64,000 bases of DNA from Devosia oryziradicis. GTDB taxonomy: Bacteria; Pseudomonadota; Alphaproteobacteria; Rhizobiales; Devosiaceae. The stretch covers positions 3,135,001-3,199,000 of the forward strand of contig NZ_CP068047.1 in assembly GCF_016698645.1 (NCBI RefSeq), given 5' to 3'. A model generated the notes under the pieces. That model saw nothing but the letters and a program-made list of their open reading frames with translations, searched no databases and had not been told where the DNA came from. A program made the translations under genes and the position numbers. Positions within the stretch are counted from its first letter, which is position 1. Every line of letters starts with the position of its first letter. This document shows positions 33,270-42,936 of the stretch, in pieces.

Positions 33270-35290
33270 CCGGCAACTTTGCCGAAATCCGCCACCAGGT
33301 GCATGGTGTCGCGCAGCCTGGCCAGCAGATTCAGGCGGTTGGCGCGCACGGCAGGATCGGCGTCGTTCACCAGCACCGCCGTGAAGAAGGCGTCGACCGG
33401 AGCCCGCAACGTCGCCAGTTCGGCCATCGCGCCACGGTAGTCATCCCTGGCGACATGGTTGCTTACGGCCGAGTGGACGGCGTCGACAGCAAAGGCCAGG
33501 GCGGTTTCCTCTGGCAGCTTCAGAGCGTCCTGGGACACGACGCCGGCATAGGACTTGCCGTCCTTTTTCTCTTCGGCGGCCAGGATGTTGGCGCCGCGCT
33601 TGTAGCCGGCCAGCAGGTTCTGCCCGTCGGCGGATGACAGCAGGGCCGAGAGCGCTTCGGCGCGCTGGGTGATCTGCAGAATGTCGTTGCTGTCGGCGGA
33701 GATCACGGCATCGACCAAGTCGTGGCGGGCGCCTGAATCGCGTAGCGACACCTTGAGGCGGTCGTGGAAGAAGGCCAGCAGATCGGCCTCGACCTTGAGC
33801 GGGAAGCGCAGGCCGTTTTCCGAGATGATGCGAATGACGCCCAGCGCCGCGCGGCGCAGCGCAAACGGATCGCGCGAACCGGTGGGCTTTTCGTCGATGG
33901 CCCAGAAACCGGTGAGGAGGTCCAGCTTGTCGGCCAGGGCGACGGCAATCGAAACCGGCTCAGTCGGCACCTTGTCGGTCGGGCCGAGCGGCTTGTAATG
34001 CATTTCGACCGCGGTCGCGATGTCCGCTGGCTCGCCCTGCGCGGTCGCGTAGTATCGGCCCATCAGGCCCTGCAATTCCGGGAACTCCCCGACCATGCCC
34101 GTGGTGAGATCGGCCTTGGCCAGCATGGCGGCGCGCTTGGCGCGCTCCGGATCGGCACCAACTTGCGGGGCGATTTCGCCGGCCAGCTTTACCAGGCGTT
34201 CGACGCGAGCGAACTGCGACCCCAGCTTGGCGTGGAAGACAGTTTCTTCCAGCTTGGGCAGGCCATGCTCCAGCGGCATCGCCAGGTCGCCCTGGTAGAA
34301 GAAGGCCGCATCGCTGAGACGGGCGCGAATGACGCGCTCATTGCCCGCCGTGATCACCGCGCCGCCATCGGTCGCAGTGGTATTGGCGGTGATGATGAAA
34401 TTGGGCGCCAGCTTGCCCGAGGCGTCGCGCAGGCAGAAGCACTTCTGATTGGCGCGGATGGTGGCGATGATGACTTCCTCGGGCAGCTTGAGGAATTCGG
34501 GGTCGAACGACCCCATCATCACCACGGGCCATTCGACCAGTCCGGCTACCTCTTCGAGCAGGCCCTCATCGGCAATGACGGTCAGGCCCTGGGCGAAGGC
34601 GAGTTGCTCGGCGTCATTGCGAATGATGTCCTTGCGGCGGTCGATATCGAGCACGACCTTGGCGCGCTCCAGCGCTTCGACATAGTCGTCGAAGCGGCGA
34701 ACCTTGATGGCTTCCGGTGCCAGGAAACGGTGACCAAAGGTCGTCTGGCCCGATGCTATGGCGTTGGAGGCGAAGGGGATGACCACCGGCTCTTCGTTTT
34801 CGGCGCCGAAGGTCGCAGTGATGGCGCGCAGCGGGCGCACCCAGTTGAAGCTCCCAGTACCCCAGCGCATCGACTTGGCCCAGGGAAATTCGGAAAGGAT
34901 CTTGGGCAGGATCCCGGACAGCAGCGCTATCGCCTCGGCGCCGGGCTTGTTGATATGGGCGACATAGAAGTCGCCCTTCTTGGGATCGCTCTCGACCTTG
35001 GCCTGGTCAAGCGAGCTCAGTCCTGCTGATCGCAGGAAGCCATCGATCGCCGGCTGCGGAGCGCCGACCTTGGGGCCCTTCTTTTCCTCGCGTGTGTCGG
35101 GCGAACGGGCCGGCAGGCCGGTTACGGTCAGCGCCAGGCGGCGCGGGGTCACGAATGCCTTGGCGCCCTCATAGACCAGACCGGCATCGACAAGTGCGTT
35201 GGTCACGGCCTTCTTGAGGTCATCGGCGGCGCGTCGCTGGAAGCGAGCCGGGATTTCCTCGGAAAAGAGTTCGAGCAGCAGTTCGGGCAT
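33266..35290 (-). CDS. glyS: Glycine--tRNA ligase beta subunit
   Basis: 674 residues, close to the usual 690. Landmarks: [17 protein letters not shown] at the start, [47 protein letters not shown]-type [20 protein letters not shown], and a C-terminal anticodon-binding-like helical region. With GlyQ it forms the bacterial alpha2beta2 GlyRS. It is separated from glyQ by lemA and a DUF2207 gene on the same strand, so the two subunits share an operon with a membrane-protein pair. Confidence 0.97.
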   Translation of the reverse strand: MPELLLELFSEEIPARFQRRAADDLKKAVTNALVDAGLVYEGAKAFVTPRRLALTVTGLPARSPDTREEKKGPKVGAPQPAIDGFLRSAGLSSLDQAKVESDPKKGDFYVAHINKPGAEAIALLSGILPKILSEFPWAKSMRWGTGSFNWVRPLRAITATFGAENEEPVVIPFASNAIASGQTTFGHRFLAPEAIKVRRFDDYVEALERAKVVLDIDRRKDIIRNDAEQLAFAQGLTVIADEGLLEEVAGLVEWPVVMMGSFDPEFLKLPEEVIIATIRANQKCFCLRDASGKLAPNFIITANTTATDGGAVITAGNERVIRARLSDAAFFYQGDLAMPLEHGLPKLEETVFHAKLGSQFARVERLVKLAGEIAPQVGADPERAKRAAMLAKADLTTGMVGEFPELQGLMGRYYATAQGEPADIATAVEMHYKPLGPTDKVPTEPVSIAVALADKLDLLTGFWAIDEKPTGSRDPFALRRAALGVIRIISENGLRFPLKVEADLLAFFHDRLKVSLRDSGARHDLVDAVISADSNDILQITQRAEALSALLSSADGQNLLAGYKRGANILAAEEKKDGKSYAGVVSQDALKLPEETALAFAVDAVHSAVSNHVARDDYRGAMAELATLRAPVDAFFTAVLVNDADPAVRANRLNLLARLRDTMHLVADFGKVAG

Positions 35291-35356
35291 GGCGGATACC
35301 GGTGTTGGAAAGCGCGGGGTTGCTTAGCTTGGGCAGGCAGCGATGTCTATTGGCGA

Positions 35357-37306
35357 TTACCAGCCGCCGCCGCCACCGCCGCCACCACCGCCGCCCGACG
35401 AACCACCGCCACCGCCGCCGCCTCCGGACGAAAAGCCGGACGAACTGGCCTGCACCGGCTGGGCGGCTACCATCGCCGCGGTCATGCTGGCGGCCGCAGC
35501 GCTGACCGCGTTGGACATGTTGCCGGTCAGGCTGCCGGCGGAGCCGAAACCATTGCGGCTGCTATACCAATGCGGAGTATAGCCACCGGTCGCATCGGCA
35601 ACGGCATTGCGGGCCAGTTCGGCCTCGAAATGGCTGCTCCACGGCTTCTCCACGCCCAGCGCGATGGCATAGGGCAGGATGCGCTCGAAGCGGCTCACCG
35701 TCATCGGCGGCTCGCCCTGGATGTTCATCCGCTCCTTTTCGGCGGTCTCGATGTAGAGCTTGAGCCCGTCGATCTCGTCCATGACCTTGCGCCCCTGGAT
35801 AGTGGGGGCGCGCATGAGCACCGCGAAGACGATGGTGACCACCACGATGGAAATAGCGGAGATGGCGCCGGTATTGACGGTCAGGCTGCTCAGGCTGTCC
35901 AGCAGCATGCCGCCGAAGTTGAAGACGACGATCGCCACCCAGATGAAGCCGACGAAACGGAAAATCTGCACCCCATGCCGCAGGTTGCCGATGACCCCGA
36001 TGCCGATGCCGCCAACTATGCCGAGCACGACCGAGCCGATAAGCCATTCGGGCTCGAGCACCTCGAACATCACCATGCCCGCCAGCAGAGCCACGCCAAG
36101 CAAAAGGCCGAGCACGATGTAGCCGGTATTGTTGCGGAACCAACGGGACCGGTTTTCGATGGTTATGGCCCTGGTGAATTCTCCAAGCTTCTTGGCGATC
36201 TCGGGGCCCGAGGTCTTGTTGATGACCAGCGGGCTGTTACCGGCCAGATAGTCGAACAGCAGTTTCTCGCCACTCGGCAAAGCCTCCTCCGGCTGCTTGC
36301 CCGTCACGGTGATCTTGAGCTTGCCCACCGTATTATCGATGGTCACCAGCCCCTTCACGCCCAGGTCGAAAATCGCGGAGGTCAGCGCCGGCCAGCCGGA
36401 ATTGTCGAAGCCCCACTTGTGGACGTAGTGGACAAGCGGCGGCGAAAACCCTTTGGGAGGATGGAAAAGCGGGATGATCGTACCCTTGGCCGGATCGCGA
36501 CCGACGCGGAACCAGGCCAGCGCGTTGTAGGCAATGGCGATAAGCGCGGCGAGGAGCGGCAGGATAACTTCGCGCAGATCGGTGAGGCGCTGCTGAAACG
36601 CGGCAAAGCCGGTCGGAAAGGCAATGACGCCCTTGTTGAAGGCAACGGCAATGGTCATGCCCTCCCCTGCCCCCAGGGCGCGGCTGGCGCGGAACACGGC
36701 GGTCGTGTCCGACGTCCGCTTGGTCGATACCGCCTGCTCGGTGGAGCCAACCTCACCGGTATAGCACGCCAGGTTTGAGATCACCGCTCCGTCAGGCAGC
36801 CTGACGGTGGCCCGAGCAGCGAGGATCGGGAAGACCCAGTAATTGCCCGTCGCATTCCAATAGATTTCGTCATGATCTTCGAACTGCCGGGCCATGCGCG
36901 TCATGGTGTAGCGGATGACGTAGCTATGGACGCCGTAGTCGAGGAAATAATCCGGGTTGCCGATCCATATGCGCTGGAAATTGCCCATGCGCTCGATGCG
37001 GTACATTTCCTGGTCGCCGTCCCGCGTGACGCCCATGACTTCGATCCCCGGCCGCACCTTTCCGCCATCGCTGCCCAGCATGACCACCGGTATATCGCGA
37101 TAGATGCCACGACGGATTTCGCTACCCTCGGCGTTGACCTCGATGGTTTCGGTCACGTCGACAGAACCGTCGGTGTTGAGGATGACGTCCGAGGTGAAGG
37201 AGCGGATTTCCTCGCGCGCCAAGGCGGGGAGAGCGAGGATAAGGCCCAGAAGCGCGGCAGCAAGCAGCGCGACGACCTGTGGGCGATTTGCGGTGTGCGT
37301 TCTCAT
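35357..37306 (-). CDS. DUF2207 membrane protein with Gly-rich tail
   Basis: 649 residues from ATG 37306 (an in-frame GTG lies immediately before it). Signal peptide (about 8-29), an extracytoplasmic domain (IRSFTSDVILNTDGSVDVTE opening, typical of DUF2207), then transmembrane segments near 240-260, 400-470 and a cytoplasmic part. The last 30 residues are almost only Gly and Ser with a final Trp, the usual DUF2207/TPM tail. LemA and DUF2207 genes often travel together and are linked to envelope stress, but no activity is known. A 90-base perfect palindrome fills the leader up to the start codon. Confidence 0.88.
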   Translation of the reverse strand: MRTHTANRPQVVALLAAALLGLILALPALAREEIRSFTSDVILNTDGSVDVTETIEVNAEGSEIRRGIYRDIPVVMLGSDGGKVRPGIEVMGVTRDGDQEMYRIERMGNFQRIWIGNPDYFLDYGVHSYVIRYTMTRMARQFEDHDEIYWNATGNYWVFPILAARATVRLPDGAVISNLACYTGEVGSTEQAVSTKRTSDTTAVFRASRALGAGEGMTIAVAFNKGVIAFPTGFAAFQQRLTDLREVILPLLAALIAIAYNALAWFRVGRDPAKGTIIPLFHPPKGFSPPLVHYVHKWGFDNSGWPALTSAIFDLGVKGLVTIDNTVGKLKITVTGKQPEEALPSGEKLLFDYLAGNSPLVINKTSGPEIAKKLGEFTRAITIENRSRWFRNNTGYIVLGLLLGVALLAGMVMFEVLEPEWLIGSVVLGIVGGIGIGVIGNLRHGVQIFRFVGFIWVAIVVFNFGGMLLDSLSSLTVNTGAISAISIVVVTIVFAVLMRAPTIQGRKVMDEIDGLKLYIETAEKERMNIQGEPPMTVSRFERILPYAIALGVEKPWSSHFEAELARNAVADATGGYTPHWYSSRNGFGSAGSLTGNMSNAVSAAAASMTAAMVAAQPVQASSSGFSSGGGGGGGGSSGGGGGGGGGGGW

Positions 37307-37396
37307 CACAGGGTCATTCCCGCGAAAGCGGGAACCTCCGTTTCACTCTGTCGGCAAGCAAACAGGGGTTCCCGCTTTCGCGGGAATGACCCTGTG
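37307..37396. repeat. Palindromic intergenic repeat, family C
   Basis: Two 30-base arms (37307-37336 and 37367-37396) are perfect reverse complements, each containing ATTCCCGCGAAAGCGGGAA, with a 30-base spacer. It occupies almost the whole 98-base gap between lemA and the DUF2207 gene and ends at the base next to the DUF2207 ATG. Single copy in this window; the ATTCCCGC..GCGGGAA core is a common bacterial REP-type sequence. Confidence 0.95.
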
Positions 37397-37404
37397 TTTC
37401 CTGA

Positions 37405-37965
37405 CTAGTTGAACTTGACGCTCGGCACGGCGCGGTCGGCTTCGTTTTCCAGCTCGAAATACTCGGCCTTCTTGAAGCCGAACGGGCCGGCGATGAAGTT
37501 GGACGGAACGGATTCGACCATCACGTTGAGATTGCGCACAGCGCCGTTGTAGTAGCGGCGCGACATCTGGATTTCGTCTTCCACCGTCCGCAGGGCGTCC
37601 TGGAATTCAAGGAAAGTGGTGTTGGCCTTGAGATCGGGATAGGCCTCGGCGGTGGCGATCAGCCGGCCCAGGGCCGTCGTGAGCTGGCCTTCGGCCGCGG
37701 CGCGCTGTTCGGGCGTACCATTGGCGGCGGCAGTGGCTGCGGCACGCGCATTGGTCACCGCTTCGAGCGTCTCCCGCTCGTGGCTCATATAGCCCTTCAC
37801 GGTTTCCATGAGGTTGGGGATGAGGTCGGTGCGGCGCTTGAGCTGGACGTCGATGCCAGACCAGCCCTCCTCCACCATCTGCCGGTTCTTGACCAGCCCG
37901 TTGTAGATGGTGATGGCGTAAAAAGCGGCCAGGACGACGATGCCAAGGATGATCCAACCGATCAT
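37405..37965 (-). CDS. LemA family protein
   Basis: 186 residues from ATG 37965, with GGGAG nine bases upstream. N-terminal membrane anchor (MIGWIILGIVVLAAFYAITI), then the LemA motif YNGLVKNRQMVEEGWSGIDV QLKRRTDLIPNLMETVKGYM and the late RRYYNGAVRNLN. LemA proteins form helical-bundle assemblies at the membrane; their function is unsettled. It sits between glyQ and DUF2207 on the same strand, 80 bases after glyQ. Confidence 0.95.
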   Translation of the reverse strand: MIGWIILGIVVLAAFYAITIYNGLVKNRQMVEEGWSGIDVQLKRRTDLIPNLMETVKGYMSHERETLEAVTNARAAATAAANGTPEQRAAAEGQLTTALGRLIATAEAYPDLKANTTFLEFQDALRTVEDEIQMSRRYYNGAVRNLNVMVESVPSNFIAGPFGFKKAEYFELENEADRAVPSVKFN

Positions 37966-38045
37966 GTGCGTAGCTCCCTCAAGCGCACGAAGAATGGGGC
38001 GGACATTGGCACTGTGACCGCACCGGCGCAATGGGCATTGGCGGT

Positions 38046-38969
38046 TTACTCGGCGCCGCCGCCTGCCGTTTGCAGCCAGGCTTCGCCGCAGCTTTTGGCC
38101 AGCTCGCGAATGCGCAGGATGTAGCTCTGCCGCTCGGTCACCGAGATGACGCCGCGGGCGTCGAGCAGGTTGAAGTTATGGCTGGCCTTGACGACCTGTT
38201 CATAGGCCGGAATGGCCATGGTCTGGCGGTTGGCCTCGGCGCCCTTGGCCAGGATGGCCCGGCATTCCTTTTCCGCGTCGGCAAAGTGCCGGAACAGGAT
38301 TTCGGTGTCGGCGACTTCGAAATTGTACTTAGACTGCTCCTGCTCGTTCTGCAGGAACACATCGCCATAGGTGACCTTGTCGTCGCCGATGCCGCCATTG
38401 AAGTTGAGATCGTAGACGTTCTCCACGCCCTGCACATACATGGCGAGGCGCTCCAGGCCATAGGTGATTTCGCCGGGCACGGGCGAGCATTCAAAGCCGG
38501 CCACCTGCTGGAAGTAGGTGAACTGGCTCACCTCCATGCCGTCGCACCAGCATTCCCAGCCCAGGCCCCAGGCGCCCAGTGTCGGGCTTTCCCAATCGTC
38601 CTCGACGAAGCGGATATCGTGCAGGCTGGCATCGAGGCCGATCGCGGCCAACGACTGCAGGTAGAGCTCCTGGATGTTGTCGGGCGAGGGCTTGAGGATC
38701 ACCTGGAACTGGTAATAGTGCTGAAGGCGGTTGGGGTTCTCCCCGTAGCGGCCGTCCTTGGGCCGGCGGCTGGGTTGCACATAGGCGGCCTTCCACGGCC
38801 TCGGCCCGAGCGCCCGCAGGGTCGTGGCCGTGTGAAAGGTGCCGGCACCCATCTGCATGTCATAGGGCTGCAGGACGACACAACCTTGCTCCGCCCAGAA
38901 ATGCTGCAGCGTCAGGATCAGACCCTGGAAGGAGTTCTTCGGGTCCATATAGGCGGGGCGGTTGGTCAT
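38046..38969 (-). CDS. glyQ: Glycine--tRNA ligase alpha subunit
   Basis: 307 residues. Catalytic class II core with [60 protein letters not shown] and [12 protein letters not shown] [19 protein letters not shown]. It activates glycine and charges tRNA-Gly together with GlyS. The order on this strand is S49 peptidase, small TM protein, glyQ, lemA, DUF2207, glyS, all closely spaced. No glycine riboswitch or T-box is seen upstream. Confidence 0.98.
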   Translation of the reverse strand: MTNRPAYMDPKNSFQGLILTLQHFWAEQGCVVLQPYDMQMGAGTFHTATTLRALGPRPWKAAYVQPSRRPKDGRYGENPNRLQHYYQFQVILKPSPDNIQELYLQSLAAIGLDASLHDIRFVEDDWESPTLGAWGLGWECWCDGMEVSQFTYFQQVAGFECSPVPGEITYGLERLAMYVQGVENVYDLNFNGGIGDDKVTYGDVFLQNEQEQSKYNFEVADTEILFRHFADAEKECRAILAKGAEANRQTMAIPAYEQVVKASHNFNLLDARGVISVTERQSYILRIRELAKSCGEAWLQTAGGGAE

Positions 38970-39020
38970 CTGGCGGTCCCTGATTTCGGGACAAACCTCT
39001 AGTTTGACCGCCCCGTGGGG

Positions 39021-39254
39021 TCAACGGCGTTTGTCGTCGTCGCCGGGCCGGTAGGTGCCGTCCTTGTCGCGCTTGAGGTCGATAACCCCGGGCTGGGCGC
39101 GTTCACGCAGGTCGCGCTCGCGGCGGAGGCGTCGGGCCTCTTCGTCCTCGGCTTTGAACTGGCCGCTCCAGTCCCGCCAGATCTTGCGCAGGCCCAGCCA
39201 GATGGCGAGGGCGATGATGACGAAAATGATGACGCGCAGTAGCATGCCGGTCAC
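39021..39254 (-). CDS. Small single-pass membrane protein
   Basis: 77 residues from GTG 39254, overlapping the S49 peptidase stop by four bases (GTGA). One transmembrane helix (LLRVIIFVIIALAIWLGL, about 4-24) and a highly charged tail (EDEEARRLRRERDL, KRDKDGTYRPGDDDKRR). Equivalent small proteins occupy this place between the S49 peptidase and glyQ in related genera; no function is known. The stop-start overlap suggests a stoichiometric partner of the peptidase. Confidence 0.75.
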   Translation of the reverse strand: MTGMLLRVIIFVIIALAIWLGLRKIWRDWSGQFKAEDEEARRLRRERDLRERAQPGVIDLKRDKDGTYRPGDDDKRR

Positions 39255-40093
39255 AGCCCCAACCTCGCCCAGAGCGCGCGATCCTCGATCGTTGCGGCCA
39301 GATCGCCGCTAAGTCCGGCGGCAAAGCCGATGCGTGGAATCCCGAACCACGGGCGCTTGGGCTCGATCACCTTGAGGTTTAGATGCGGGCCGTAGCGGGT
39401 TCGCAGCGTCTCGTGAATATCGCCGATCGCGTCGACCAGGCCGAGTTCGACGCCCCGGAGTCCGGTCCACCATTCGCCGGTGAACAACACCTCGTCAGCC
39501 GCCTTGAGGCGCGCGCCGCGGCGCTTTTTCACCACGTCGATGAATACGTTATGGATGTCGATTTCGAACTGCTTGATGCGCTCGATGTCGCTCTGCTTTT
39601 CGGGAAGGAAGGGGTCGAGGGTCGATTTGTTGTTGCCCGCGGTATGAACCCGGCGCTCGATGCCGAGCTTTTCGAGCGCGCCGACGAAACCGAAGCCGGC
39701 CATGATGACGCCGATGGAGCCGACGATGGAACTGGGGTCGACGATGATCTCATCGCCAGCCACGGCGATGAAGTAGCCGCCCGAGGCTGCCGCATCCTCG
39801 ACGAAGACCACCACCGGCTTGTCGTGCTCTTCGGCCAGGTCGCGGATGCGCTTGGCGATCAGCCGGCTCTGCACGGGAGAGCCACCGGGCGAATTGACGA
39901 TGATGGCGACTGCGGGCGCGGACTTGATGGCGAAGGCCCGCTGCAGGAGCGGAGCGACGGTCGCGATGTTGAGCCGGCCCTGGCGCTGCTCGGCGGCGAT
40001 GACGCCATGGAGGCGCACGACGGGAATGGTCACCCTGCCCCGGCCGGTCAGGCGCTGCAGCCAGGTTCGCTTCGGCGTGGTCAGGTCGGCCAT
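39251..40093 (-). CDS. S49 family serine peptidase (SppA/SohB-like)
   Basis: 280 residues. Ser-Lys catalytic pair of signal peptide peptidase A: Ser104 in EDAAASGGYFIA and Lys156 in TAGNNKSTLDPF; also IVNSPGGSPVQS and DPSSIVGSIGVI. Unlike SppA there is no clear N-terminal membrane anchor, and the size fits the short single-domain form. It probably digests membrane-embedded signal-peptide remnants or membrane proteins. It overlaps the small TM protein gene and leads the glyQ operon; its start is 48 bases after the stop of the TrmN6-like gene on the same strand. Confidence 0.92.
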   Translation of the reverse strand: MADLTTPKRTWLQRLTGRGRVTIPVVRLHGVIAAEQRQGRLNIATVAPLLQRAFAIKSAPAVAIIVNSPGGSPVQSRLIAKRIRDLAEEHDKPVVVFVEDAAASGGYFIAVAGDEIIVDPSSIVGSIGVIMAGFGFVGALEKLGIERRVHTAGNNKSTLDPFLPEKQSDIERIKQFEIDIHNVFIDVVKKRRGARLKAADEVLFTGEWWTGLRGVELGLVDAIGDIHETLRTRYGPHLNLKVIEPKRPWFGIPRIGFAAGLSGDLAATIEDRALWARLGL

Positions 40094-40141
40094 ACCAGAT
40101 CCTTGTTGTTCGCCGCCAGATTTAGGGCGTGCCGTCGCCGA

Positions 40142-40921
40142 TTACCAGACAAGCCGGGCGGTACCACGAAAGATTGCCTCGAACTCGGGCGCGAAGGCGC
40201 GCCCCTCGGGCTCGTGCAGGGCACGGCTGGCCAGCAGCGTCAGCGGCGCGCGCGAACCCTTGATCCCCCGCACCAGAACGCGGCCGGCCGGCTCCCCCGC
40301 CCGTGGCGTCAGCGGCAGGACGGTGACAGCGCCGAAACGCCGCGTGAAACCCGCCAAAAGCACCGCGAGGCTGGGCGTCGGATAGACGAAGACGACCTCG
40401 CCGCCCGCGGCGGCCGCCGCCGCGGCCGACTTGATCCACAAGTCGAGCGCCGCGGCATCCATATGTCGTGCGCCGGCCCGGCCCGCATCCGCGGCCAGGG
40501 TGCCATCGGCAAAATAGGGCGGGTTGGCGATGACACTCTCATAGCCGTTATCGAGAATGCCGGCTGCACGCCTGTTGGCCGCTGGGCCAATGACATCGGC
40601 CGTGACGACCTCCGCCCGGTCGACCAGGCCGTTATCGACGATGTTGGCCTGCGCCAGCGCCACAATGTCTGCATTCTGCTCGGCCAGGGTGGCGACGAGG
40701 CCGGGATTGTGGATCAGGGCGACGAGTGCCGCCGTTCCCACACCAGAACCCATATCCAGCAGGGATTTCCGGGCCTCGCCCACCGCGGCACCAAGCAGTA
40801 CGCTATCGAGCCCGGCGCGAAATCCTCTGGCCGGCTGCGACAGAGTGAGCCGCCCGCCTAAAAAGGCATCGCGCGTAACCGATTGGTGTTTTACAAAGGC
40901 TTTTGGCTGGTCTAGGGACAT
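40142..40921 (-). CDS. TrmN6-like adenine-N6 methyltransferase
   Basis: 259 residues. Rossmann SAM site LLDMGSGVGTAALV, catalytic NPPY in VIANPPYFADG, and the N-terminal TRDAFLGGRLTLSQPARGFR typical of the TrmN6/YfiC group, which methylates A37 of tRNA1(Val). RNA specificity is inferred. It is divergent from the polyprenyl synthase gene (98-base gap). Confidence 0.88.
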   Translation of the reverse strand: MSLDQPKAFVKHQSVTRDAFLGGRLTLSQPARGFRAGLDSVLLGAAVGEARKSLLDMGSGVGTAALVALIHNPGLVATLAEQNADIVALAQANIVDNGLVDRAEVVTADVIGPAANRRAAGILDNGYESVIANPPYFADGTLAADAGRAGARHMDAAALDLWIKSAAAAAAAGGEVVFVYPTPSLAVLLAGFTRRFGAVTVLPLTPRAGEPAGRVLVRGIKGSRAPLTLLASRALHEPEGRAFAPEFEAIFRGTARLVW

Positions 40922-41019
40922 CGCACCCCGAAAGGCCGGTTCGGCACGACCTTACATGGCGTCGTGCCGCAGGCTCAACCAGATTTGCCCACGGACGGCA
41001 AACGAGGACGGAAACAGCA

Positions 41020-42033
41020 GTGTCAGTTTTGACGCAGATGAAAGAAGCGCCCGCGGCCAACCCGATCGAGCGGCTGCTTGAGGCGACCGCGGCTGACATG
41101 GCCAAGGTCAACGCGCTGATTCTGAGTCGCGCCGATTCTCATGTCGAAATGGTGCCCGAGCTTGCCCGCTATCTGATCGAGAGCGGCGGCAAGCGGCTGC
41201 GGCCCATGCTTACGGTCGCCGCTGCCCAACTGTTCGGTCGCGGCAAGGGCAGCGCGATCAATTTCGCTGCCGCCGTCGAATTCATGCACAACGCGACCCT
41301 GCTCCACGACGACGTCGTCGACGAGAGCGACATGCGCCGCGGCAAGCCTGCCGCCCGCATGGTGTGGGGAAACAAGGCCTCCATTCTGGTCGGCGATTTC
41401 CTGCTCGGCCAGGCGTTCATGATGATGGTGGAAACCGGCGACATCGCCGCCTTGGGCGTGCTGTCCGCGGCTTCGGCCGTGATGGCCGAGGGCGAGGTGT
41501 TCCAACTGGCAAAGACGGGCGACCTGACAACGACGCCGGCCGACTATGCCGAAGTCATCCGCGCCAAGACGGCCGTGCTTTTCCAGGCGGCCTGCGAGGT
41601 GGGTGCCATGTCTGGCGGGGCCGATGCCGCTGGCCGGGTTGCCCTCGCCCGATACGGGCTGGAACTGGGCAATGCCTTCCAGCTGGTCGACGATGCGCTC
41701 GACTATGGCGGACAGGCCGGTACGCTGGGCAAGAATACCGGCGATGACCTGCGCGAGGGCAAGATGACCCTCCCCATCATCCTGGCGCTTGCCGACGGCG
41801 ACGAGGCCGAGCGCACCACGATCACGACCGCCCTCGGCGACGCAAAGGCGACGGCCGAACAGGTCGCCGAAGTGGTCGCCATCCTGGAGCGCCACCAGGC
41901 CCTGCAGCGCACTCTGCAGCAGGCGCACGCCCATGCAAGCGCTGCCCGGCAGGCGCTCGACGCCCTGCCCCCGTCGGACATGCGGTCGCTGCTGGCCGAC
42001 GTGGTCGAATTCAGCGTGCTGCGGGCCTATTAG
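41020..42033 (+). CDS. Long-chain polyprenyl diphosphate synthase (IspB-type)
   Basis: 337 residues from GTG 41020, preceded by GAGGA; an internal ATG at 41038 is the alternative, and an in-frame start at 40903 overlaps the divergent gene. Trans-prenyltransferase with the first Asp-rich motif LLHDDVVDESDMRRG, GGKRLRPML, and the second Asp motif FQLVDDALDYGG. It elongates FPP/GPP with IPP to the ubiquinone side chain, probably C45-C50 in this order, though chain length cannot be read reliably. Small residues before the first motif fit a long product. Confidence 0.92.
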   Translation: MSVLTQMKEAPAANPIERLLEATAADMAKVNALILSRADSHVEMVPELARYLIESGGKRLRPMLTVAAAQLFGRGKGSAINFAAAVEFMHNATLLHDDVVDESDMRRGKPAARMVWGNKASILVGDFLLGQAFMMMVETGDIAALGVLSAASAVMAEGEVFQLAKTGDLTTTPADYAEVIRAKTAVLFQAACEVGAMSGGADAAGRVALARYGLELGNAFQLVDDALDYGGQAGTLGKNTGDDLREGKMTLPIILALADGDEAERTTITTALGDAKATAEQVAEVVAILERHQALQRTLQQAHAHASAARQALDALPPSDMRSLLADVVEFSVLRAY

Positions 42034-42056
42034 GCTTCTACCGAGGCCCAGACACC

Positions 42057-42932
42057 CTAGGGCACAATCAGCGGCGCCGCGGCCACCCAGTGATCGGGGT
42101 TCGCCGCGCGCATGACCTGGGCGGCCTGGTGCGCCTGGCCGCCCGATCCGAAAAGGCCGAATACCGTTGCGCCCGAGCCCGACATGCGGGCCAATATGCA
42201 GCCCTGGGTTTCGGCCAATTGCGCGACGATATCGCCAATCACAGGCACGAGCTTGACCGCCGGCGGCTGCAGGTCGTTGCGGGTTTCGGCCAGCCACAGG
42301 CCCAGTTGCGCCGGTCGGGTCAACGGCGATGGCAGCTCGGGCAGCGGGTAGTTGTCGTGGGCGCGCAGGCGGCGGAACACGTCTGCCGTAACCAGCGGAA
42401 TCATGGGATTGACCAGCACGATGTGAAGCGCGGGGAACTCGGGCAACGGCGCCAGCACCTCTCCCACCCCGCGCGCCACCAATGGCATCGACACAAGGCA
42501 GGCCGGAACGTCCGCACCGAGCCCGGCGGCCATGTCGGCGAGGTCCGAGACAGCGATGGTGCGGTCCGCGTAACCCGCCATCAGCCGCAAGGCAGCTGCC
42601 GCATCGGCTGAGCCGCCGCCGATACCAGCCGCTACCGGCAGGTTTTTCGTCAGGTGAAGCGCCAACCCTGTTTGCACCGCCTCGGGCCAGCGGGCGCGAA
42701 AGGCCGTGATCGCGCGCGACACCAGGTTGGTTTCCCCAGCACCCAGGGCCCGCGCGAAGGGTCCGCTTATGGTCAGCGAATCGATTTCGGCCGGGCTCGC
42801 TGCCAGTTCGTCGGCGACATCGGCGAAGACGACCAGGCTTTCGAGATCGTGGTAGCCGTCCTCGCGCCGGCGCGTGACATGCAGCGCCAGGTTGACCTTT
42901 GCCGGGGCGAGCTGAACGGTCGGCTCAACCAT
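42057..42932 (-). CDS. ispE: 4-(cytidine 5'-diphospho)-2-C-methyl-D-erythritol kinase
   Basis: 291 residues. GHMP kinase: substrate-binding LAPAKVNLALHV with the catalytic lysine, ATP loop LPVAAGIGGGSADAAAALRL, catalytic aspartate in GADVPACL, and the C-terminal MSGSGATVFGLF. Fourth step of the MEP pathway. It lies four bases downstream of the TPR protein gene on the same strand, so they are co-transcribed, and converges with the polyprenyl synthase gene (23-base gap). Confidence 0.97.
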   Translation of the reverse strand: MVEPTVQLAPAKVNLALHVTRRREDGYHDLESLVVFADVADELAASPAEIDSLTISGPFARALGAGETNLVSRAITAFRARWPEAVQTGLALHLTKNLPVAAGIGGGSADAAAALRLMAGYADRTIAVSDLADMAAGLGADVPACLVSMPLVARGVGEVLAPLPEFPALHIVLVNPMIPLVTADVFRRLRAHDNYPLPELPSPLTRPAQLGLWLAETRNDLQPPAVKLVPVIGDIVAQLAETQGCILARMSGSGATVFGLFGSGGQAHQAAQVMRAANPDHWVAAAPLIVP

Positions 42933-42936
42933 GTCG

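Noticed and set aside
35343..35582. Proline-rich 79-codon open frame
   Set aside because: It is the complement of the Gly-rich C-terminal tail of the DUF2207 protein, hence the poly-Pro run.
38970..39020. Glycine riboswitch or T-box before glyQ
   Set aside because: The gap is 51 bases, without room or sequence for either.
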